Shown here: piece after piece, positions 50,211 through 59,882 of the stretch
Numbering within the stretch: position 1 is the stretch's first letter
Layout of the letters: each line of letters begins with the position of its first letter
Source: an uncultured bacterium
GTDB taxonomy: Bacteria > Verrucomicrobiota > Lentisphaeria > Oligosphaerales > Oligosphaeraceae
Assembly: GCA_902776645.1 (NCBI GenBank)
Contig: CACYQT010000003.1
Location: 24,784-88,783, forward strand
DNA length: 64,000 bases
Direction of reading: 5' to 3'
The notes under the pieces: generated by a model
The model's input: only the letters and a program-made list of their open reading frames with translations
Told to the model about the DNA's origin: nothing
Database searches by the model: none
Made by a program: the position numbers and the translations under genes

Positions 50211-51821
50211 TCAGTACCGTGCGATATCGCGGTCAGCCGGCACTGTCACGGAATATTCCAACGGCTCTCTTCCCCCCGGGCCATTCCAGTCCCTCACCTG
50301 CCCCATGGCGGCGAGGACGTAGAAGCGGTTGCCGTAATGCATCTGCCAGTCGCCCAGCGTCATACGGTCGTCCGAAAGCACCGTGCAGTTGCCATCGAAC
50401 GACGGGAAACGGCGGCGGACGGCGTCCGCCGTCGCCGCGTTCTTTTCCGCCAGCCGCAGGACGCGGCAGAAGGCCTGCATGGCGGACTGCTTCGGCGCCT
50501 CCGCAGGAAGCGACGAAAGGATTTCAGCGACAGGCGCCAGGACGCCGTCCAGCAGCGCCTCGTCCTTTTCCCCGCCGTCAACCCATTGCAGATACGACAG
50601 CTGGGCCTTGTGCGAAAGAAGCCATGCGCGGGCGGCTCCGTCCGCAGGCGCGGCCTTGTCCAGCAGGGCGCCCGCCTCCGCGAAACAGCCGGAATGGAGC
50701 AGCAGGGAGAAGGCGGCGTTCACGGAGGCGATGTCCTTCAGGTCGATGTCCTCCAATGGGTTGTGGAGCAGAAAGCCGGGGGCGCCGGAAACGCCGCCGA
50801 CGCCGCGTTCGCGATAGACGACAAGCGTCAAACAGTCATTCCCGTCCTTGCTCCAGGCCTCCGGAGGCACGACGGCGAGCCCGCGCGCGGCGGCCTCCGT
50901 GAAGGCCACGCGTTCCCCGTCGGGAAAACGTCCGACCAGCCCTATCCTCTGTTTATTCAAATAGACGGCGGCGACGTCGAACACCAAGCCGACGTCCAAT
51001 GCGACAGGCTTTTCAAAGCGCAGGGGCAGCCCGTCCGCGCCGCGGAGGGCGACGGGCAGGCGGAACACCGCGTAGTGGCTCCCGTCCGGCCATTCGCAAC
51101 CCCATGTCCCTGCGCACTTTCTCCATTCCACGCTTCCGCTGCCCAGGCAGCGGTCCACGGCTTCCGCCGTCCGCCGGAGCGTGTTCAGGCCGTCGGGCGG
51201 CTGGCCGCCCGATGGCCGGAAGGCGACTTCCCATTCCGCGTCCGCCGGGGCGAGGGCGGCCTTCAGCACGGGCGGCCCCACCATGCCGCCAAGCCCCCAC
51301 TGGCTCCAGACGTGGACGGCCAGGAGGTTGTCGCCGTCCGCCAGAAGTCCGGCCGAAATCCTGTACAGGCGGTCCTTCTGCCAGGCGGAGCCATCGGGGA
51401 CTTTTCCAAGCCCGCCGACGCGGTGGCTGTTGACAAACGTCTCGTCCGCGTCGTCGATGATTCCTAAATCCGCCAGCATATCGACGCCTTTCAAGGCGGC
51501 TGGTACGCGGAAGGCATGCGCGTACCAGCCGAAGACGTTGTTCTCCGGCATCATGCGGACGAAGTCCTGATGCGGGAACGCGGCCTTGTACCAAAGGATC
51601 TGCGTCTGTCTGTCCTCCGGCCATGGGGAACCCGGCTCAAGAAGCTTTTTCACCTCCGGAGGGAGCTCTTCCGGCAACGAGCCCGCGGTGATGCGCTCCA
51701 CGCCGCGGACATCAATGCCGAAATTCGGCATGAAATACCACGGCGACGGCCTTTCGCCATGAAGCCCAAGGGCGAGCAGAACCATCATCAGGAACAACGG
51801 TCGTAAAACACCATGCGGCAC
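50211..51821 (-). CDS. Exported protein with galactose-binding-like domains, truncated by in-frame TGA
   Basis: I chose GTG 51821, which follows GGAGG by five bases and gives a 536-residue protein with a clean signal peptide (MPHGVLRPLFLMMVLLALGLHG). Two beta-sandwich domains resemble the sugar-binding domain of GH2 or sialate-O-acetylesterase proteins: WYAHAFRVPAALKG...NSHRVGGLGKVPDG (residues 90-185) and a second around RIGLVGRFPDGERVAF. The rest is helical. No catalytic residue is identifiable. It ends at a TGA that keeps the frame of the following gene, so the two were probably one gene. Confidence 0.65.
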   Translation of the reverse strand: MPHGVLRPLFLMMVLLALGLHGERPSPWYFMPNFGIDVRGVERITAGSLPEELPPEVKKLLEPGSPWPEDRQTQILWYKAAFPHQDFVRMMPENNVFGWYAHAFRVPAALKGVDMLADLGIIDDADETFVNSHRVGGLGKVPDGSAWQKDRLYRISAGLLADGDNLLAVHVWSQWGLGGMVGPPVLKAALAPADAEWEVAFRPSGGQPPDGLNTLRRTAEAVDRCLGSGSVEWRKCAGTWGCEWPDGSHYAVFRLPVALRGADGLPLRFEKPVALDVGLVFDVAAVYLNKQRIGLVGRFPDGERVAFTEAAARGLAVVPPEAWSKDGNDCLTLVVYRERGVGGVSGAPGFLLHNPLEDIDLKDIASVNAAFSLLLHSGCFAEAGALLDKAAPADGAARAWLLSHKAQLSYLQWVDGGEKDEALLDGVLAPVAEILSSLPAEAPKQSAMQAFCRVLRLAEKNAATADAVRRRFPSFDGNCTVLSDDRMTLGDWQMHYGNRFYVLAAMGQVRDWNGPGGREPLEYSVTVPADRDIARY

Positions 51822-51867
51822 GGGAACCTCCTTCCGGCCTGGCCGGTCCATGCGGATGCCCCGTCAA

Positions 51868-51890
51868 CCAAGGCGGAGCGCCTTGGCGGA
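51868..51890. repeat. Small palindrome CCAAGGCG-GAG-CGCCTTGG
   Basis: A perfect 8-bp stem with a GAG loop lies upstream of the truncated gene. The surrounding 280-base gap to the VWA gene is AT-rich, with T and A runs, and shows no gene or other clear signal. Confidence 0.6.
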
Positions 51891-52133
51891 CATCTCCTAT
51901 CATTGGGAAATTCAACACTTACAATGGTTTCAAAAATTAATAAAATGGCCTTTTGCGAAAATTCAAACCCTTTTATGAACTTTTTTTCATGAAAAATTAT
52001 TTTTTTTTGAGAAAACGCCGTTTTCAGTCATGCGCATTTCAGCCAATGACAGCATTTTGAATAAAAAAAAGCGCGTCTTCTCATCATCATCTTCGCACAG
52101 GATTCGGCTTTTCCAATGCCCATGGCCAATTGG

Positions 52134-54344
52134 CTATACCAAGTCCCATTTACGCCTGAAATACCATTCCAGGCAATAGAGGGCCAGAAGCGGCAGCAGC
52201 CAATGCCAGCGGTTCCAAATCGGATATTCCGCCACCGTCTCCAAAACCCGCGGTTCCTTTTTCAGCCTGTCCTCCATGCCGGGCAGCTTCGACGGCGGCA
52301 CGAAAGCCCCCTTGCTGCGGGCGCACAATTCGTTCAAGAGCTCGCGGTTCAACGGCGCCCCCGTCAGTTCATGTTCAGGGCGACGCACCAGCAGCAGGGC
52401 CTCGGCCTGCTGCGTGCCGTCACGGCTTTTCACCGTGATGGAATACGTCCCCGCCTCTTCGGGAACAAATTCGCACAACCAGCCGTCCTGTGGCTGACGG
52501 AGCCCGACCTGTTTGTCCAGCCGCGCCGACCGCATCGGATACGTCAGCGTCTTCTCCAATGGCGTTTTCACCAGGCAATCCGCCCCGTCCTTCGCGTTCA
52601 ATCCGACCAGGCCGACCGCCACCGTCTCCCGCAGTTCCGCCTCGCCGGAAGCCATCACGATCCGCAGCGCGTCGTCCTGCCCCGTTTTTTCGGCATCAGG
52701 CTTCAAGAAATGCACAAGTTGCGTGATGAAACGGCTGTACAGTCCTTTTCCGCTGCCGTCCGCGCCGCCCAGCTGCCACTTCCACAACGTGTTGCTGAGC
52801 ACGATGGCGACACGGCCCTGCCCGTAGCGGCGCGTCACCAGGACGGGATTCCCGTCGGCCGTCTCCATGACGGACGTCGAAAATTCGCCGGTCTTTACAG
52901 GGGCCCAGACGCTCAGCAACGCGGGAAACGACGCATCCTCCAGAATTCCCGCGAAGGCCGGCAGCGCGCGGCCGGCCGGCGTGAAATCGACGCGATGGCG
53001 GCCGCCTTCCCGCATGGACGCGCCTTCCAGGCTCTCCACGGGCGACAGACCGCCCAGCAGATTTTTGTCAAGATAGCCTTCCGGACCATAGGCGTGCCGT
53101 CCGCCGAAAAGCAGCAGGCCGCCGCCTTTTTCGACGAACGACTTCACCGCCGCGATATCTTCCTTCTTGAACAGCTCGCCCGGCAGGTCGCCCAATATCA
53201 ACACATTGAAGTTACGGAGGTTGTCATCGGTCAAATCCGGCTTGACGGCGGCGTCGCGCTTTTCGTCGAAACTGACGAATAGACCGTCCGCCCCGCGGAT
53301 GAAAGCACTCATGCTAAGATTCTTGTCAACGGACAGGGCGCGCTTCAGATACGTGAAATCATGGCGCGGCGGCCCTTCCAGATAGAGGATGCGGTTCTGC
53401 TCGTCCGTCACGTCGATGAGAATCTCCTGTTCGTTGTTGGCCGCTTCGCGGTCGCCCGGCGGCTCTATTTTAATATGGTATAGAAAAGACCCCGTCTCCG
53501 TGGCTTCGAGTTCAAAGGACGCCTTCGCGAATTTGTCCTCCGCTTCGAACGTCACCGTTTGGCGGTTGATCTCCTGCCCGTCCCGCGTCAGCAACACGGG
53601 AAACGACGCCATGACATTCCCTCCGCGGCGTTCGACATGCGCCGTCAGCGAAATCTTCCAGCCCTTCGTCACGCGTTTCGGATACGCGACTTGCGACAAC
53701 GCGTAATCGACGGATACCGTTTCCGTCCGCCCTGTCTGCGGCTCCTCGAGCTCAGCCGCCAGAATCGGCGCCGTGAACGTCAATTCTTCCAACGACATGC
53801 CGGACTGGTCCAATCCGTCGCTCAACAGCAGAATTCCGCCGACGTTTTCGCCGCGCAGCCGTTGCCGCAACTGCTGCAACGCGGGCAGCAGCCGTGTCTG
53901 CGGCGCGGTGAGACGCGCCGTTCCGTCCAATGCGACGCCTTCCTCCAGCTCCTTTCCGAAGCCGAACGCCATCACGCGGTAGTCATCCTTCAGTTCTGCA
54001 AACCAAGAGGATGACAATACTTCTTGTGTTTTTTTCGCACGCGTTTCCGTCACGTCGGCGACGCGATCCTCCATGCTGGCGGAAACATCGAGCATGACGG
54101 CCAGTACAGGCTTCTCAACCTCCCGTTTTTCATGCCGCAACGACGGCATCGTCAGAAGAAACGCGACGATGCAGAACGCCACCGCCCGCAACGTCCACAG
54201 GAAGGCGCGTTCCTTCTTGCCGATACTGCAAGCGGCGTATGTCTTCCAGCTCAGCCAGAAGAACACAATCCCGCAGACGACGATCAGCCAGATCGGTATC
54301 ACGGGCTCCAGCAACAGGATGCATAGCATGTTACTATCGTTCAT
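52134..54344 (-). CDS. Membrane protein with VWA and GATase1-like domains
   Basis: This 736-residue protein has two N-terminal membrane segments and one near the C-terminus. A VWA domain starts at VLAVMLDVSASMEDRV (MIDAS DxSxS) at about residue 80. The second half has a GATase1-like fold (FNVLILGDLPGELF, GGGLLLFGGRHAYGPEGY) and a beta-sandwich. Such proteins are common in Planctomycetes and PVC bacteria next to BatA-like genes and MoxR-type ATPases. Their role may be in membrane-protein assembly or stress; the partner gene lies directly upstream in this window. Confidence 0.82.
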   Translation of the reverse strand: MNDSNMLCILLLEPVIPIWLIVVCGIVFFWLSWKTYAACSIGKKERAFLWTLRAVAFCIVAFLLTMPSLRHEKREVEKPVLAVMLDVSASMEDRVADVTETRAKKTQEVLSSSWFAELKDDYRVMAFGFGKELEEGVALDGTARLTAPQTRLLPALQQLRQRLRGENVGGILLLSDGLDQSGMSLEELTFTAPILAAELEEPQTGRTETVSVDYALSQVAYPKRVTKGWKISLTAHVERRGGNVMASFPVLLTRDGQEINRQTVTFEAEDKFAKASFELEATETGSFLYHIKIEPPGDREAANNEQEILIDVTDEQNRILYLEGPPRHDFTYLKRALSVDKNLSMSAFIRGADGLFVSFDEKRDAAVKPDLTDDNLRNFNVLILGDLPGELFKKEDIAAVKSFVEKGGGLLLFGGRHAYGPEGYLDKNLLGGLSPVESLEGASMREGGRHRVDFTPAGRALPAFAGILEDASFPALLSVWAPVKTGEFSTSVMETADGNPVLVTRRYGQGRVAIVLSNTLWKWQLGGADGSGKGLYSRFITQLVHFLKPDAEKTGQDDALRIVMASGEAELRETVAVGLVGLNAKDGADCLVKTPLEKTLTYPMRSARLDKQVGLRQPQDGWLCEFVPEEAGTYSITVKSRDGTQQAEALLLVRRPEHELTGAPLNRELLNELCARSKGAFVPPSKLPGMEDRLKKEPRVLETVAEYPIWNRWHWLLPLLALYCLEWYFRRKWDLV

Positions 54345-54379
54345 TTTCTTTTCAATTCACTATCTACTCTCCACCGCTG

Positions 54380-54430
<51 letters not shown>

Positions 54431-54439
54431 ATTCTCCTA

Positions 54440-54578
54440 CGCAAAGCGATGACAACCGCCGAGCCGCCGGAGCCGTTGACTGTTCAGCACTCAGAAATCA
54501 TTTTATTCAAACAAAATCTTCATCTGTTTGACGGCCCGGCGGCGAGGCATTCGTGTCCAGTCGTGTCCATTAGTGGTT
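54440..54578 (+). repeat. Interspersed covarying hairpin element, copy 4
   Basis: The mini hairpin is CGC-AAA-GCG. The left arm (54458-54476) reads GCC, GA, GCCGCCG, GA, GCCGT. The right arm (54531-54548) reads ACGGC, C, CGGCGGC, GA, GGC. The tail TCGTGTCCAGTCGTGTCCAT ends TAGTGGTT at 54578, 26 bases from the stop of the minus-strand BatA-like gene. Confidence 0.82.
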
Positions 54579-54604
54579 CTAAATCAACAATCTGCCTCCC
54601 AAGT

Positions 54605-56749
54605 TCAGACCACTCCGCCGCCATGGCGCAGCAGGTCGCCCACCAGATGCGGCTTCGCGACGGGACGGCTCCGCACATTCGCGAACACGACTTCCACCAT
54701 GCTCAATACAAACGCCGCCAACAGCAGCCACGGCCACAGAGGATGGCTCTGACGCATGCCCAGCAGTTCGCGCCGCAGTTCGTCATGGCTCTCCGTATAG
54801 GCGGTCGCCACGCCCGGCAACGTCCTCTGCAAATCATCACCGCTCCAATAGGACAGCACCATTTCCGAAGACGGGACGTTGACGGCGATCGTCCGCACAG
54901 CGCCGCCACCATCGGCCAGACGGTACAGCCCCGCACGATCAAAACCATCCAGTTGGAACGGCTGGCCCGATGCGTCACGCACGGCTTCGACCATCCGCGA
55001 TGCGCCGTCCGGCTCAGTCACGGTGAACGACTTCCGCAAATCGCTTCCAGGCCAATGCAGCTTCAACGGCTCGCCCGCCTGTGTCATCAGGCTGCGTTGG
55101 CGCAGGCCGGCGGCCTGCCGGCTGATCTCCTGCACGAAAATGAAAAACATCGGATGAAGCGGCCAATCCGCCCAGTCGCGGTTGGCGCTGACGCCGCACA
55201 GCCACAGTTCGCCTTCGCCTAACTTCTTCCGCAGCAGCATGCTGCCGCCGTCGCGGAACTGCAGGACGCCGCCGCCCGCGCTGTTCGTCTGGAAACGCAA
55301 CACACGCCGTGCGAGAAAGCTCCACGGCGGCGGCATCGCCGCCGCAAGCCGTTGCGCAAGCCTGTCGTTGGCGTCTTCAACGACCGCCTCCAGATTCTTC
55401 CCGTCGCCTAATTCAAAATAGCGGATCTTCAAATCCGGCCACGCCTCAAGCTTCGCCAACGCCTCACTGTTGATCCGGCCAGGCTCGTTGCCGCCCGGAA
55501 AAATCACGGCCACGCCGCCGCCCTTTACATAGTTTAATAACAGCCGCGCCGCGGAATCCTCCAACGGCGGCGGATTGCACACGAACACAACGGCATATTC
55601 CGCCAAATCGCCCATGGACGCAAATCCCGCCCAATCCGTCTCTTTCGGAACCATCAACGCGGAGGAGACGCCGCCCGGATTCAGCGCATGGCGCAGATAG
55701 GACGATTCGCGGCCATCGCCTGAACCGTTCACCAACAACGCCGACAGCCCCGCGAAACGCGGCAGGCTGAAATAGAAGCAGTTGTTCAAATCAAAGGCGT
55801 CCGCGTCCAATTCCAGACGACCCGCCACGTCGGCGGCCGCGTCGTTCTGCACCGTCGTCGTCAAAATCGCTTTTTCCGTTTCGGCGGGCGACATCATGAC
55901 GGTCGCCTGCGCTTTTTCCTCTTCGCCGACGAACAGTTTCACGGCGTCCGTTCCAAGATAGCTTCCGCCTGCCGCCACGTCGCATTCCGCCTGCAAATGC
56001 CCATCGTCCAACACGGCGGACGGATAAAAACGCACACTCTGAAGCCCCGCGTCATTCGCCTCCTTCAGGCCGACACGATTGAAGAAAACATTTGCGCCGT
56101 AAGTCTTTAACTCTTTGGCAAGACCTTCCGCGACGGCTTTGCTCCAGCCTGTCGTCTGGAAATCGCTGAAAACATGAATCTCCGCGTTCTGCAACGAATC
56201 CGCCCCCTTCGCGAAGATGTCCTGTATCGTTTCCGCCAACGGCGCGGCGCCCTGTCCGCAGGACAATTCCTGCAACGCGCCTCGCACGGCTTTGACATCG
56301 GAAACAGGCGGGAAAATCACCCGTGGCTCCGCCAATCCGGCGGCGACCACCGCCGCGCGGTCGCCGTCCTGCAGGCTGTCCGTCAACGCGACGGCCCAGC
56401 TCCGCGCATGGTCGAAATAATTCCGCCCGCCTTCCAGCGTCTGCATGCTCGCACTGCAATCGACGATCATCACGACCGTCCGGCAGCCGGCCGGAATCAG
56501 CCCGCTTCGCCGCAGCAGCGGCCGTGCGAACGCCGCCGCCAGCAGCAAAATGATCAATATGCGCATCAGCAACGTCAAGCCTTGCGTGATGCGATGCGCA
56601 CGGCGGGACTGCGCAATGGCGTCCCGCAGGAAGCGAAGCGTTCCGAACATGACGGGGCGCGGCCGCCTGCGCTGCAGAAGATGCAGCGCAATCGGCACGA
56701 TCACGGCGGCCGCCGCCACGAGAAAACCGCTTCCTAGAAAAAATGGCAT
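54605..56749 (-). CDS. BatA/VWA membrane protein
   Basis: This 714-residue protein starts with the BatA N-terminal module (PFFLGSGFLVAAAAVIVPIALHLLQRRRPRPVMFGTLRFL) and a second membrane segment (LLMRILIILLLAAAFARPLL). A VWA domain with MIVDCSASMQTLEGG follows, then a GATase1-like region (LLLNYVKGGGVAVIFPGG) and a C-terminal membrane segment. It is a large partner of the following VWA protein. I chose ATG 56749; a frame from 56791 is possible. No ribosome site is visible. Confidence 0.83.
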   Translation of the reverse strand: MPFFLGSGFLVAAAAVIVPIALHLLQRRRPRPVMFGTLRFLRDAIAQSRRAHRITQGLTLLMRILIILLLAAAFARPLLRRSGLIPAGCRTVVMIVDCSASMQTLEGGRNYFDHARSWAVALTDSLQDGDRAAVVAAGLAEPRVIFPPVSDVKAVRGALQELSCGQGAAPLAETIQDIFAKGADSLQNAEIHVFSDFQTTGWSKAVAEGLAKELKTYGANVFFNRVGLKEANDAGLQSVRFYPSAVLDDGHLQAECDVAAGGSYLGTDAVKLFVGEEEKAQATVMMSPAETEKAILTTTVQNDAAADVAGRLELDADAFDLNNCFYFSLPRFAGLSALLVNGSGDGRESSYLRHALNPGGVSSALMVPKETDWAGFASMGDLAEYAVVFVCNPPPLEDSAARLLLNYVKGGGVAVIFPGGNEPGRINSEALAKLEAWPDLKIRYFELGDGKNLEAVVEDANDRLAQRLAAAMPPPWSFLARRVLRFQTNSAGGGVLQFRDGGSMLLRKKLGEGELWLCGVSANRDWADWPLHPMFFIFVQEISRQAAGLRQRSLMTQAGEPLKLHWPGSDLRKSFTVTEPDGASRMVEAVRDASGQPFQLDGFDRAGLYRLADGGGAVRTIAVNVPSSEMVLSYWSGDDLQRTLPGVATAYTESHDELRRELLGMRQSHPLWPWLLLAAFVLSMVEVVFANVRSRPVAKPHLVGDLLRHGGGVV

Positions 56750-56818
56750 AACCCATTCATACGGAACCGCTTCATGGGACAAACGGGACATATGCCTGAG
56801 TTTTTCCCAGTAGCCCCG

Positions 56819-56921
56819 CTAGAATTCTAGAACTCTAGAACGCTAGTACTCTAGTCCCATCAAAGCGGTTCCAAATGATTAATCACTAGCCACTAATCAC
56901 TAGCCACTAGCCACTAATCAC
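56819..56921. repeat. CTAGAATTCTAG words and CACTAGC heptamers
   Basis: CTAGAA/CTAGTA words (56819-56857) are followed by CACTAGC/CACTAAT heptamers (56880-56921). The latter begin at the TGA stop of the minus-strand isomerase-like gene (56918-56920). Confidence 0.88.
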
Positions 56922-57682
56922 AGCCCCATCTTCTCCCGCAGGTTGTAGCAGCTGCGGGCAAGGCTGTCGAACGGATCCAGATCGCCTGCGTCGCGTTCGA
57001 CGATATACCACTGCACGCCCGCATAGCGGCAGGCTTCGATGATGCGCGGCCAGTTCAAGTTGCCGTCGCAGATTTCCGTCATCTTCGGCGTGCGCTGAGG
57101 CGTGATCGTCATGTCTTTGAAATGGACGCACGGGATGCGGCCGGCCGCACGGCGGATGTATTCCGCGGGATCCGCGCCGCCATGCTGCACCCAGTAAGTG
57201 TCGATTTCCATCCATGTGTTCTCCTGGTCCAGCTTCTGCATCAGCAGATCCATCGGGCGGACGCCGCCGGCCGGGGCGAATTCATGGCTGTGGTTGTGGT
57301 AGCCGATCTTGATGCCGCTGCCGACGAACTTCTGGGCGATGTTGTTGTAGCGGACGATGAAGTTCTCCCACAGATCGCGCGTCCACTCTTCCTTCGGGAA
57401 GAAGCCGCCGATGGCCGTGTATTTGCAGTTCATCTTCTGATGACGCTCGATCACGGCTTCCGTGCTGTTTTCCATCGCGTCAATGGAAATGTGCGTCACG
57501 CAGCACTTCAAACCAGTGTCGTCCAAGATCTTCTGCATTTCATCGCCGGGCAGTTCCACGACGCCGGACAGCTGGACGCCGTCATAACCCATCTTCTTCA
57601 CGCGCTCGCAGGCCTTCGCCAAATCGACGGCGGTCTTGCAGTGGTCGCGCAACGTGTACATCTGTGCAGCCAATAATGACAT
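56918..57682 (-). CDS. Sugar phosphate isomerase/epimerase family TIM-barrel protein
   Basis: This 254-residue protein matches the AP-endonuclease-2/xylose-isomerase-like barrel: YDGVQLSGVVEL, IGYHNHSHEFAP (metal-binding histidine), WMEIDTYWVQHGG, CVHFKDM and the final EICDGNLNWPRI. CAGGAG precedes the ATG at 57682; the longer open frame upstream has no homology. It has no signal peptide, so it acts in the cytoplasm, probably on a keto-sugar. It is divergent from the acetyl-xylan-esterase-like gene. Confidence 0.88.
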   Translation of the reverse strand: MSLLAAQMYTLRDHCKTAVDLAKACERVKKMGYDGVQLSGVVELPGDEMQKILDDTGLKCCVTHISIDAMENSTEAVIERHQKMNCKYTAIGGFFPKEEWTRDLWENFIVRYNNIAQKFVGSGIKIGYHNHSHEFAPAGGVRPMDLLMQKLDQENTWMEIDTYWVQHGGADPAEYIRRAAGRIPCVHFKDMTITPQRTPKMTEICDGNLNWPRIIEACRYAGVQWYIVERDAGDLDPFDSLARSCYNLREKMGL

Positions 57683-57716
57683 TTTTGTTCTCCTGTTTTG
57701 GGTTGTTTGTGGGAGG

Positions 57717-57741
57717 TGCCATCGGCGTCCCCGCCGTTGGC
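57717..57741. repeat. Palindrome with GGCG-TCCC-CGCC core
   Basis: TGCCA-T-CGGCG-TCCC-CGCCG-T-TGGCA: two 5-bp helices with a T-T mismatch. It belongs to the family seen at 26.07 kb and 62.09 kb. Confidence 0.65.
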
Positions 57742-57789
57742 ATGCAACTTCCTTTTTACTTTTCTTTAGAATAACCCACGCCATTTGTT

Positions 57790-57817
57790 TTGCAAATTTC
57801 TTTTTCCTCTGTATCTT
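57790..57817 (+). promoter_or_regulatory. Putative promoter of the esterase gene
   Basis: TTGCAA (57790-57795) and TATCTT (57812-57817) lie 16 bases apart, about 52 bases before the ATG. The -10 box is weak. Confidence 0.35.
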
Positions 57818-57869
57818 TACATAAACAGTCGATTGTCCCGTTATCCCAACAAAAAACAAGGAGATTCCC

Positions 57870-59798
57870 ATGAAACGCAAATGGATCATCACCGCCATGC
57901 TTCTCGTCGCGTTCGTCATGCACGCGCAGGAATTCGAAACCATCTTCAAATGCAATCCCCTCACATGGGCGAAGGATGGTTATGAAATCGACCATTCCGA
58001 AGTGCTGGACGGAACACTGAAAAAAGTCCGCTATTCGTTGAAACTGACGGACAAGCAGGACAAGACCACCACGGTCGTCGCGACGTTCGTCCCTCCGACG
58101 CAGAATCTTCCGGATCTCGGCATCCCCGTGCCCGGCTCCCCCACCCTGCAGCAAATCGTCGATGATCTCGACGTCGTGACGGATTCGCCGAACGTCAAGG
58201 CGGGCCATTTCGCCCACGGCTCCATCGAATTCTGGCCGCTCAACTACGGCGCGACCACGAAACTCGGCCTTCCGAACGGCAGCGACAAGACGTTCGATTT
58301 CGACGACACGCCCTCCCCCAACGGCGGCTACACCTCCATGCAGATCCACAACTACATCGAACGACAGGTCGTCATGGCCCTCAACAAGCCGCAGGAAGGC
58401 GCCAACTGCGAACTCGGCATCGGCAACAACACGACCATGCCGCCCCACGGCAACGATGGCCAGACGCCCAATCCGGACTGGACGTTCACCAATTCCGGCA
58501 ATCTCTACAAATCCGCCGAACTCGTCATCGCGGGCCAGTTCGAAAATCTCAAAAAGAAGGAATTCATCCCGCTCAACCCGCAGAAGATCCTTCTCAAAGG
58601 CGTGACGGACAAGCCGATCGCCACCGCCTACAAGGTCGGAGAACCGATCATCTTCACGCTGACCGCCGAAAATTTCGCCGACCAGAAGCCCACCAAATCC
58701 TATTTCATCAAATGGAAACGTACGGGCGACGACGGCAAGACGGCTGAAGGCAAATCCAACGCCAGTGAACCATGCGTCATCACGACCTCCCTCTCCAAGC
58801 CCGGTTTCGTCCGTATCGAAGCCTCTCTTGTCGACAGCAGAGGCCGTCAAGTCAACAGAAGCCGCATCTTCTTCGACGGCGGCGCGGGCGCCGAAATCGA
58901 AAAACTCTACGGCGCTGAAGAGCCCGCCGACTTCCTCGAATTCTGGGCGAAGCAGCGCGCCCGCCTCGCGGCCGTCCCGCTGAAGCCTGAACTGAAGGAA
59001 CTGCCCAGCAAGGATCCCGCCGTCAAGATCTACGCCGTCAGCATCCCCTGCCCAGGCCCGAAGAACCGCCCCTGCACAGGCTATCTGACCATTCCCGCCA
59101 ACGCGGCCCCGAAATCGCTCCGCGCCCAGGCCTCCTTCCACGGCTACGGCACGAGCATCCAGCGCGCCCCGTCCGGCGGCCCGCATGACGCTATCTCCTT
59201 CAACGTCAACGCCCACGGTTATGACCTCGGCAAAGACGACAAGTACTACGCCGACTTCTTCCAATCCATCAAATCCAACGGCCACGGCTACGCCTTCGAT
59301 CCAAAGGAGAACGAGAATCCCGAAACCGCCTATTTCAACGGCATGGCCCTCCGCCTGATGCGCGCCTTCGAATTCATCAAGTCGCTGCCGGAATGGAACG
59401 GAAAGGATCTGACCTCCCACGGCGGCAGCCAGGGCGGCCTCCAGTCCGCCTGGGCGGGCGCTCTCGAACCGCAGCTCACGCAGACGAATCCGGGCATCCC
59501 GTGGTGCTGCGACATGAGCGGCAAGGAGCTCTTCGGCCGCATCCATGGCGGTTGGCGCATCGTCGGCACGCAGGCCCTCCGCTACTACGATCCCATCAAC
59601 ATGGCGAAGCACACGCCGAAGACCTGCTTCGTAAACATCACGCGCGCAGGACTTGGCGACTACACATGCCCGCCCTCCGGCGTCGCCATCTACTACAACA
59701 ACATCCCCGGCCCCAAGAAGATCTGGTGGGTCCAAGGCTCCACGCACGGCTATGTGCCGCCAAATCCGAACCAGAATTACTTCCTTGAAAGCAAGTAA
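57870..59798 (+). CDS. Exported acetyl-xylan-esterase-like alpha/beta hydrolase
   Basis: This 642-residue protein starts with a signal peptide (WIITAMLLVAFVMHAQ) behind AAGGAG. Residues 20-230 are a beta-rich domain (SAELVIAGQFENL) that I cannot name. Residues 235-330 look like an Ig-like domain. The C-terminal 300 residues are an alpha/beta hydrolase of the AXE1/cephalosporin-deacetylase type: RAQASFHGYGTS (oxyanion), SHGGSQGGLQ (nucleophile serine), and the histidine in QGSTHGY. It probably removes acetyl groups from an extracellular glycan. Confidence 0.84.
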   Translation: MKRKWIITAMLLVAFVMHAQEFETIFKCNPLTWAKDGYEIDHSEVLDGTLKKVRYSLKLTDKQDKTTTVVATFVPPTQNLPDLGIPVPGSPTLQQIVDDLDVVTDSPNVKAGHFAHGSIEFWPLNYGATTKLGLPNGSDKTFDFDDTPSPNGGYTSMQIHNYIERQVVMALNKPQEGANCELGIGNNTTMPPHGNDGQTPNPDWTFTNSGNLYKSAELVIAGQFENLKKKEFIPLNPQKILLKGVTDKPIATAYKVGEPIIFTLTAENFADQKPTKSYFIKWKRTGDDGKTAEGKSNASEPCVITTSLSKPGFVRIEASLVDSRGRQVNRSRIFFDGGAGAEIEKLYGAEEPADFLEFWAKQRARLAAVPLKPELKELPSKDPAVKIYAVSIPCPGPKNRPCTGYLTIPANAAPKSLRAQASFHGYGTSIQRAPSGGPHDAISFNVNAHGYDLGKDDKYYADFFQSIKSNGHGYAFDPKENENPETAYFNGMALRLMRAFEFIKSLPEWNGKDLTSHGGSQGGLQSAWAGALEPQLTQTNPGIPWCCDMSGKELFGRIHGGWRIVGTQALRYYDPINMAKHTPKTCFVNITRAGLGDYTCPPSGVAIYYNNIPGPKKIWWVQGSTHGYVPPNPNQNYFLESK

Positions 59799-59816
59799 CG
59801 TCTTTTAAACATGTCG

Positions 59817-59850
59817 AAGCCCTCCGCCCGTCATGGTCGGAGGGCTTTAC
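59817..59850 (+). terminator. Hairpin terminator, weak T-tract
   Basis: AAGCCCTCCG pairs with CGGAGGGCTT (10 bp, 11-base loop) 19 bases after the esterase stop. Only a short T run follows. Confidence 0.7.
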
Positions 59851-59882
59851 CATATATGGAGGCACAAAACTAACCGCCTTCC

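Noticed and set aside
50211..50213. Selenocysteine codon
   Set aside because: No selenocysteine insertion hairpin is evident after the TGA, and the context fits a CGA-to-TGA change better.
57756..59747. Long minus-strand open frame over the acetyl-xylan-esterase-like gene
   Set aside because: It mirrors the real plus-strand gene, has low-complexity valine, glycine and arginine content, and has no ribosome site.
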